In this document: piece after piece, positions 57,605 to 64,000 of the stretch
Position numbering within the stretch: position 1 is the stretch's first letter
Layout: each line of letters opens with the position of its first letter
Source: Galeopsis tetrahit
Taxonomy: Eukaryota > Streptophyta > Magnoliopsida > Lamiales > Lamiaceae
Length of the DNA: 64,000 nt
NCBI GenBank assembly: GCA_963675135.1
Contig: OY776119.1
Location: 1,674,001 to 1,738,000, forward strand
Direction of reading: 5' to 3'
Program-made: the position numbers and the translations under genes
Notes under the pieces: generated by a model
The model's input: only the letters and a program-made list of their open reading frames with translations
What the model was told of the DNA's origin: nothing
The model's database searches: none

Positions 57605-57898
57605 TGAAAGAATTCCGTCTCATCTAAAAGTCCGAACTTGTAGAGAGGGTGAGAATTAATCATTGTATATTAATTCCTAACACTCCCCCTCACTCGTGGG
57701 CCGGATTAACACCTCTTACCCTTTTTGGGGAGGAGGCCCATCGAGTGGACAATTTAAATGGGTGGAGTGCTTTCAACAGGAATCGAACCCAGGTCGTTTG
57801 TCTGGTTTGCTCTGATACCATGAAAGAATTCCGTCTCATCTAAAAGTCCGAACTTGTAGAGAGATGGGGAATTAATTCTTGTATATTAATTTCTAACA
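57605..57898 (-). mobile_element. TRIM-like miniature LTR retrotransposon
   Basis: Two 78-bp LTRs, 57605-57682 and 57821-57898, each (minus strand) TGTTAG... to ...ATTCTTTCA. TGGTATCAGAGC, the usual copia-type primer-binding site, follows the 5' LTR (57820-57809). The purine tract GTGAGGGGGAG precedes the 3' LTR. Only about 138 bp separate the LTRs, with no coding. Unusually, TGGTATCAGAGC also follows the second LTR (57604-57593), suggesting a tandem element whose third LTR is lost. 57480-57592 may be the next internal region. Confidence 0.75.
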
Positions 57899-57899
57899 G

Positions 57900-60527
57900 A
57901 GTCATTATAGATTTGCTCAAACAAAAATGAATTCGAAAAAAATACAATTTGTTTACAAAAAAATATGAAGTGTGATGGGTTTGCAAAATGAATTCCTAAA
58001 TTTTGCATGTTACTAATATCGTAGTTTATGGTTTTAGAGAATCTTCTAAAACGAAGCAAAGGGATTGAACAAAATATCATTTTGCATTAATGACAATTTT
58101 AAAACCTTAAAATACTAATTGACCGATTCTTTCAGAATGCAATGCATATAGGTAAAACTAATATGTAAACTCATAGAAATGGCTGCAAAGAAGTTAAGGA
58201 CGAATAAAATGCAAATGAAACATAAAACAAAATATCACTAAGAAAATTTATAAACAAATATATTTACTTCAAAAAAAAAAAAAAAAGTTGCATCAATTTA
58301 AAAAAATATATTTACTACAGTACAAATATTAAGAATCAATTGCTTACAAATTCAGGGCAGTTGCATCAATTTACTGATTTTACAAAAAAATAATTTAAAA
58401 AGGTTTAAACACTACAAATCGACAAAGAGAAGAAAAAGCTTGAAGAAAATTCGAGAATACCAGTATAAGTCCGTGGAAAAGCCTTTGATTCAACACTCTG
58501 TCGATCCTACTTTGTTTCCTATGCAAACAATTACCTCAAGAACTAATGAGAAAAAATATTACCATAAATCTACGGTGGAAGACTGGGAGGGTAAGAAAAG
58601 AGAACATAATTGAGAAATCCACAAATTAAGGAAAATAACAAAAAAATGAGAAGCTCAAACTCACATTCATAAAGGTGTAACTAAAACACTTTCTTAGGAT
58701 TATTTTTTTTGTTATTTCGGTCGCCATACAACAACGGGCGTGTGAAAATCTTGACTTCTTAAGCGCTTGGGCGGATGCTGGATGGAGGGTCTCCAACTCC
58801 GAGAAAAAGAGAAGCCATTGGATAGAGAAATTGAGACGATGAATAATTTTGAACCATTAGTTTTACATTCAAGCGAATCTTGAATGTGATTATCGCGCAA
58901 ACTGCAATTCAATGAACCTAAATCGGCGAAAACAGAAAACAAATCACCTCATGTCTGTATGTAGAGATGTTATAAAATCGAACGGAACCTCCAACAAATA
59001 CTAAGAATTTCGTAAAATCGGAATTAGAAGACTCCAATTGAAAAATCAATGGAGATTTAACAAAGCGCACAAAAATGTGCAAGACATATATCCTAGAAGA
59101 TGTATAACCAACCTCCAGTGAGTTTCAATACAGCATGAAGAAATCTAAAAATGAGAGTAAGAATCTTCTTGTACGAATTTTTTTTTTTAGAAGGAGCTCT
59201 CTAACGGAGAATCAGGGATAGATTTGAATTTGAATCGTTAGCTTGAAAAGTCCCAACATTCACCTCATTTTAAGCAGCAGTCTGTTAGAAATTGATGAAG
59301 TGTATTGTCATTTTATGAAAAAAATAAATTTAATATTAAGATATTTGTACAAAACTTCAAAACCTGAATATTAAAATAAAATTTTCGAAAATAACAATTA
59401 TTTTGAGTGGAAAAAACACAGTTACTAACTTTAGCAGACTATTCTATTTTATAGATATATATAGATATATTCATTCATCATTAAATATTTCAAAATACAT
59501 AGATATAACATTAGTATATTAAAATGTAGAACGCCTCACTTGCATATTATGCATATGTGTACATATGAATTGTCATTTTTTTTTAATGTAAATTAAGTGA
59601 GATCTAATAAATTCAAATAGTGAAAAAATATACCATGATATATATATATATATATATAATGTAAAAAAATAGAAAAATAAATTGTAGGTAAAAGTGAAAA
59701 TCTACATGCTCAAAATTACTCAAACTCTATCGGCTGAAATTAAACAATTTATTGTGCTAGTGTGAAGCGATGAGGAATTGGAAATTTGGAATGCAAAAGG
59801 ATAATGATCTTCAATTCTCAATTTTAGTATCTATTTAAATATTTTATTTTAATACTTTTTCTATTTATGTAATTTGGATTGACTTTATTTTTGGACTTAA
59901 TTCTCAAAGGCCCAATTAATAATATATCACACACATTAATTAAGTAGGAGCCCAAATCAAATTTCAATAAATATAAATTATTATATATTAATTAATTATT
60001 AAAAATATATTACTCGTAAAAAAAATTAAAAATTTGAGGGGGCCATGGTCACCCCAACACACATAGATCCGCCCCTGGTATGAAACACTTTTTAATAAAT
60101 ATGTAAAAAAAATGTGTAATGAGTAATGATTTGAGAGGTAGTTTTATAAATTTTTATGAATAAAGTAAAATGTAGATTGAGTGTGAAAATGTAATTTCAT
60201 ATGAATAAATATGTGTATATTTTAAAAGTGAGAGTTATAAAAATATTTCTTTTTATGAAGGGTGAAAAATCGTGTGGGATATCCATATATGAAAAGCAGA
60301 CGGAGAGAAGGAGTATTTTGTAGATTTCAAAATAAATTTAGCCTAATTTTTTTTTTAGGTTTGTAATTGTGGCGCATGCTACGTGACTGACAATGTCAGT
60401 ATTTTATTTATTGATTGAGGCCTGTGGGGCATGCATGCTGAAAAAAAGAATAAAAAAAATTCAGAAATATTATAAGCAAATGGACGGGAAAATTTGCAAG
60501 GACTATTCTATTTTTATATATATATAG
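57900..60527. other. Remaining Helitron body, no recognised gene
   Basis: No supported gene. 58700-58960 has moderate GC and a 76-codon minus frame with no recognisable motif, possibly captured host sequence. 60040-60080 has the common plant repeat phrase CATAGATCCGCCCCTGGTAT. 60070-60320 is a decayed relative of the Stowaway at 19231-19513. Confidence 0.5.
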
Positions 60528-60528
60528 A

Positions 60529-61850
60529 TTTTTTTATTCAATTCTTTTTATTCAAAATTTACGCAGACTTTTATTGAGAAATTTTTAAGCTTTTTTATAC
60601 AATTTTTTTTTATTCAAAAATTATAATTTAAAATTTTTTATTCAATTTTATTTATTTAAATTTATTTAACAAAACACTCCAAAAAAAAAAAAAAACAAAC
60701 CTAATTCAAAAAGTAAAGAAACAAAACAACAATCTCATAAAATAAAAAAATAATCATTTTTCACACACACTAATTAGGTGTGCGGTTTCACATATTTATC
60801 CCACGTTTTCTTTCAATATAATTTAGCAACTGTAATTCTTCTTCAATGAAAACAACGTATAGCGTTTAAAAATGCACACATTGCACGGTGCGCGCTAGCT
60901 CCGAGTGCACAAGAGATTTATTCATTAGAGTTGGTTTCCTGCGCACAGTGTGCACGTGCACACTATGCACATATAAATCCTTATAACTTAGTAAAAGCGA
61001 AAATTAGGAACAAAGTAGATGCTGGTATAGTGGTTATAGCCATTTAACTTAAATCTTCTGTCATAGGTTCAAGACCTTGCATTTTTTATAATATTGTGTC
61101 CACTTTTTACTGAATAAAAATATATTTTCCCTTAAAAGTTTTAAACCTAAATGGAGAATGTGTATATTTTTAATTGCATCCACACATTTTTTTTCATTTT
61201 ATTATAAGATATATAAAAAAGAAAAAAAATATTTTAATGATAAGTTAGTAGTCTAAACGGTGAGTGTAAGAATATTTTAATGTTGAGGTAATACACGTCC
61301 CTCGCCAATCTAGCTAGAGTATGCGTCATAACATCTCAATTAACCAACATTATCTCACAGTGAGGGTATTTGTGTAACAATTTCTTACATGCAACTATCA
61401 CATCTCCAACCGGACTATAGTTCATGGAAGAAGTTAGTGCATCACTAGTTTAGAAAATTCCTTAGTTTTGATTAAGCCAGGAGTATTGTGCAACTCATGT
61501 GCATTTTAAAAGTGTTGAGTTTTCGAGATACGAACACCATACTCGTAGCAGCAGAAGTTAAAATGCTCATAGCATTTGAAAGATGAAACTGAGAAGTTTT
61601 GTTTTCATAAATTGTTGGGGTTTTTCTTAGATCTGTAGTGTTAATTTGTCTGTCCTCCACTGTTTTTCCTTTTTACCTTTTCGCAAGAGTAAGTGTAAGC
61701 TAATTATTTGCAGCTAGAATTCATAGTATAATATTTTGGTTAGTAAATTAGACATTTAGTCAGAATCCTCAATTTGTTACATGTGTGAGCCACAAGCTCA
61801 TATATATTTCCGGCTAATTGTAAATTTTCCAATAAAAATGATGTAAATTG
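60529..61850. other. Array DNA right of the Helitron and repeat-derived block
   Basis: 60529-60830 continues the unit DNA interrupted at 54137. 60850-60920 has the GTGCACAAGAGATTTATTC phrase. 60930-61140 resembles 39690-39860 (TATAGTGGTTATAG, CATAGGTTCAAGACC) and may be a tRNA-like repeat. No gene. Confidence 0.5.
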
Positions 61851-63120
61851 AACAATTTCAAACGTAAATTAAAAAAGAAAATACTTAAAGGATTTAATTG
61901 AAAATCGAATTAATGATGAGAAGAAATGAACAATATGATTCACACCTAATAATTTCATGATTAATTAAGTTACTACACATGCTTTTAAAACACATTATTG
62001 ACCATGCACATATTAGTGCGTTCAATGCTTATCATAAATGTACATATTCTGCACTTAGAAATTTAACAATTTAGATGTCACTTAGGCCTCCCAATTTTCT
62101 GTTTTTTCAACTTCTTTAACGCTACTCTAATTTTTTTACGTAACCGTTGCCTACTTTCTATTTCCATTTTTGTCTTCTTAATTTTTCTTAATCGTTGCCT
62201 TCTCAATTTTAGTCCTGACAATATCGATTTTAGTGTAAAGTTATAGGATTGCACTTGAACTCGACCTAAGTAATAAGACTAAAATTGATACTGTCAAAAC
62301 TAAAATTATTACTGTTAGGACTAAAATTGAGAAAGTGCAAAATTACTGGATTAAAGTTGGGCTCGACTATGTTACAAAACTAAAATTGATCATATACACA
62401 CATATTTTGCACATAAAGATATAACAAGATAGATGTAATATTACTGTTTTTTCAACAGCTCTTCAAAACAAAAACGCACACTTCCTCTTCGTCTCAAAGA
62501 CCTAAGTTTAAGCTAATGTCTATGCCGAGTATCATTCGCAAATGTTTTTTGTATTTGTGTATGATCATTCATCAACTTTTTTTAGATGTATTGGTTGATT
62601 CAGAGGACACGTTTTCCCCTTTTCGTTGAATGATCTTACTATGTTTACCATTTTGGGAAGTTTTCTGGCATATGACAAGGAATCTAAAATTTACTACTCC
62701 CTCCGTCAGTATAAAGATAGTCCACTATTCATTTTTTGTTTGTCTCAAATTATAGTTCGCTTTCCTTTTAGTTCAACATTTTTGTCTAAAATATATCCTT
62801 ATTTAATGATTGTTGGGATTAGTTAATAATAGTGTTCATTAACATTAAATAAGAGTATAACAAGAATACAAGAGTAAATTTTATATGTCTAAAATGTTTG
62901 CATGCATTAGTTTGTGTGAAAGAGGAAAGTGAACTATCTTTTTAAGACGGATGAAGTAATATTTATATGCCTATTGCCTAGCAACATTTTTTTTTAGTAC
63001 TTTTCGCCGTCATCTTTATTTCTGAGAGAGGTCAGAGATTTTTCATTTCCGAAGTGCAGAATTCTTTTGTTTCACTTTTGTTTTTCTGGGATTTTACTAA
63101 AATCTTTGGGGATGTTTACT
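61850..63120. repeat. Array module X, copy 3
   Basis: Paralog of 8850-10640 and 33850-35330, with all landmarks in order (62190-62400 GACTAAAATTGA phrases; 62555 GTGTATGATCATTCATCAAC; 63050 CGAAGTGCAGAATTC). No gene. Confidence 0.7.
62697..62956. mobile_element. Stowaway-like MITE, unsplit relative of 9873-10428
   Basis: 260 bp, CTCCCTCCGTCAGTATAAAG against CTATCTTTTTAAGACGGATG (decayed right tip), with TA on both sides. It gives the empty site for the 10055-10357 MITE. Confidence 0.8.
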
Positions 63121-63295
63121 TCGAACTTTGGGTGGTTTTAAAAACCGGATTTTTGAAATCCTGGTTTTTAAACACATTATTGACCATATACACATTAGCT
63201 CATTCAATGATTATCTATTACACAAATATTTTGCACATGAAAATAAGTTTGCAGGAACTGTCATTAAAAGCTGTAAATTAGATTAATTTGCCCAA

Positions 63296-63731
63296 CTAAT
63301 TATATGAAAGATTATCCTCCAAGGTTGCAGGGTGGCCTTTAAATCTGACACCAACCAATGAAGATTGCCATTCAGATTGTCGGCAGGAGGTGCTATTTCT
63401 TTCAAGAGTGTATACAAAAAAGTTGCACATTATAGTCCTCAAAAACCGAAACCTGCACCTTATGTTGTCCGGCCACTTATTTTGCTGACTCCAAATCCAA
63501 GAGCAACTGGTCGTGGACAAGATTGCTGAATCTCAATATAATCACGAGTGATCGGATTACATATGTAAAGAGTGAGATCCTCCTTCCTATGATAGCATTG
63601 GAGAATCAAACAATTAACTGAACCCCATATCCATCCATTCTAAAAGGGAGGTTGAATTTGAAGATTGATTTGCAACAATTTTCAAGATTGAGTCTGTCTT
63701 CAAATTCATAAATGGTGTACAACCTTGGCAA
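63296..63731 (-). pseudogene. F-box-associated (FBA) domain fragment
   Basis: Minus strand, frames changing twice: KSIFKFNLPFRMDGYG, then GSVNCLILQCYHRKEDLTLY, ICNPITRDYIEIQ, PRPVALGFGVSKISG, and after a one-base shift QHKVQVSVFEDYNVQLFCIH. The order (GS-NGLI, ICNP-TR, GFG-S---GQYKV) is the signature of the F-box-associated interaction domain of plant F-box proteins, a different class from the LRR/FBD genes in this window. No F-box and no open frame, so a pseudogene. Its 5' portion forms one arm of the inverted repeat 63568-63938. Confidence 0.78.
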
Positions 63732-63938
63732 GGACTCATAGAGTGTCAAATCTTAATCTTGAAAATCGTGTTGCCAAGGTTGTACACCATTTATGAATTT
63801 TAAGACGGGCTCAATCTTGAAAATCGTTGCAAATCAATCTTCAAATTCATGCAACCTCCCTTTTCAGAATAGATGAATATGGGTTCAGTTAATGGTTTGA
63901 TTCTCCAATGCTATCATAGGAAGGAGGATCTCACTCTT
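63568..63938. repeat. Large inverted repeat made of F-box/FBA coding sequence
   Basis: Arms 63568-63731 and 63771-63938 with a 39-bp loop. By eye the arms differ by about 7 substitutions and 3 small indels over about 165 bp. Both arms encode the same FBA segment (one reads GSVNC, the other GSVNG, the family norm). Transcription would give a long hairpin RNA. Confidence 0.88.
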
Positions 63939-63939
63939 G

Positions 63940-64000
63940 GAGAGTTATTTAAATGTGAAGTAATCTGAACCGTCTTCAGTTGCATCAGAAAGGACTTGGA
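63940..64000 (-). pseudogene. Partial F-box/FBD gene exon 2 (unit E), runs off the window
   Basis: The minus strand matches exon 2 of the unit B gene around SKSFLMQLKTVQIT (20975-21010). The 3' part of the exon (the FBD motif and stop) is absent; the sequence joins the inverted repeat at about 63940. So unit E has lost its C-terminus, unless a different 3' end is used. The rest lies beyond the window. Confidence 0.7.

Larger units (their letters stand above)
54138..60528 (-). mobile_element. Non-autonomous Helitron, 6.4 kb, with nested elements
   Basis: In element orientation (minus) it begins TCTATATATATATAAAAA at 60528 and ends with a hairpin CCGTGC-GAT-GCACGG (54164-54150) plus CTAG (54141-54138). 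It lies exactly between A and T of the host site. The empty site is preserved at 15288-15300, and the two flanks (54105-54137, 60529-60830) rejoin to match 15260-15590. No Rep/helicase frame is seen. It contains a CACTA (54600-57158) and a TRIM (57605-57898). A second 5'-end-like sequence (TCTATAAAATAGAATAGTC, inverted, near 59440-59465) suggests tandem or truncated ends. Confidence 0.85.

Noticed and set aside
57460..57663. 67-codon minus frame near the TRIM
   Set aside because: It spans the LTR and primer-binding site of the TRIM, so it is not a gene.
58712..58942. 76-codon minus frame in the Helitron, considered as a captured gene
   Set aside because: No recognisable motif and no splice-joined extension; mentioned only as possibly captured sequence.

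Overview
This is nuclear DNA of a flowering plant, most likely a eudicot. It is AT-rich, has GT-AG spliced genes, and carries plant-specific families: F-box/LRR/FBD genes, a CACTA (En/Spm) transposon with TNP2-like and Ptta-type genes, plant L1-type LINE ORFs, Ty1-copia elements, a Helitron, a Mutator-like element and many Stowaway/Tourist MITEs. I see no rRNA, tRNA or microRNA gene that I can call with confidence, and no prokaryotic operon structure.

Layout. 292-449: Tourist-like MITE. 453-6599: LINE with intact ORF1 and an ORF2 broken by two frameshifts. 6600-8850: gene-free AT-rich DNA. 8850-15600: degraded unit A of a tandem F-box array, with nested MITEs, an F-box remnant (12040-12397) and a Mutator-like element carrying an RNase H fragment (13263-15235). 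15633-17644: chimeric transposon debris (copia LTR, TNP2 fragment, pogo-like fragment). 18356-19164: broken copy of an unrecognised coiled-coil gene. 20770-22399: intact F-box/FBD gene (unit B). 23750-24130: small CACTA. 24553-32370: 7.8-kb CACTA with GAA target duplications. 32450-33660: copia LTR split by a TIR element. 33850-39230: unit C with an F-box pseudogene. 39850-42020: palindromic minisatellite with a 569-bp higher-order repeat. 43200-48830: old copia split by a young copia. 49200-53040: second coiled-coil relic, an intact F-box/FBD gene (unit D) and a 70-bp x 8 array just upstream of it. 54138-60528: 6.4-kb Helitron holding a 2.6-kb CACTA and a TRIM. 60529-64000: unit E, with an F-box/FBA remnant folded into a 370-bp inverted repeat and the edge of another FBD gene.

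How it fits together. The host component is a minus-strand tandem array of F-box genes, presumed SCF ubiquitin-ligase substrate receptors. Two are intact (20770-22399 and 50739-52420), one is a pseudogene (37375-39227), one is a stump (12313-12397) and one runs off the right edge. The array grew by segmental duplication. Because the units are paralogous, several transposon insertions can be checked against a filled or empty site elsewhere in the same window, which fixes their boundaries and target duplications precisely. I found no clear new multi-gene system. The best leads are the F-box/FBA inverted duplication (63568-63938), the orphan coiled-coil gene family, and the tandem array upstream of the intact unit D F-box gene.
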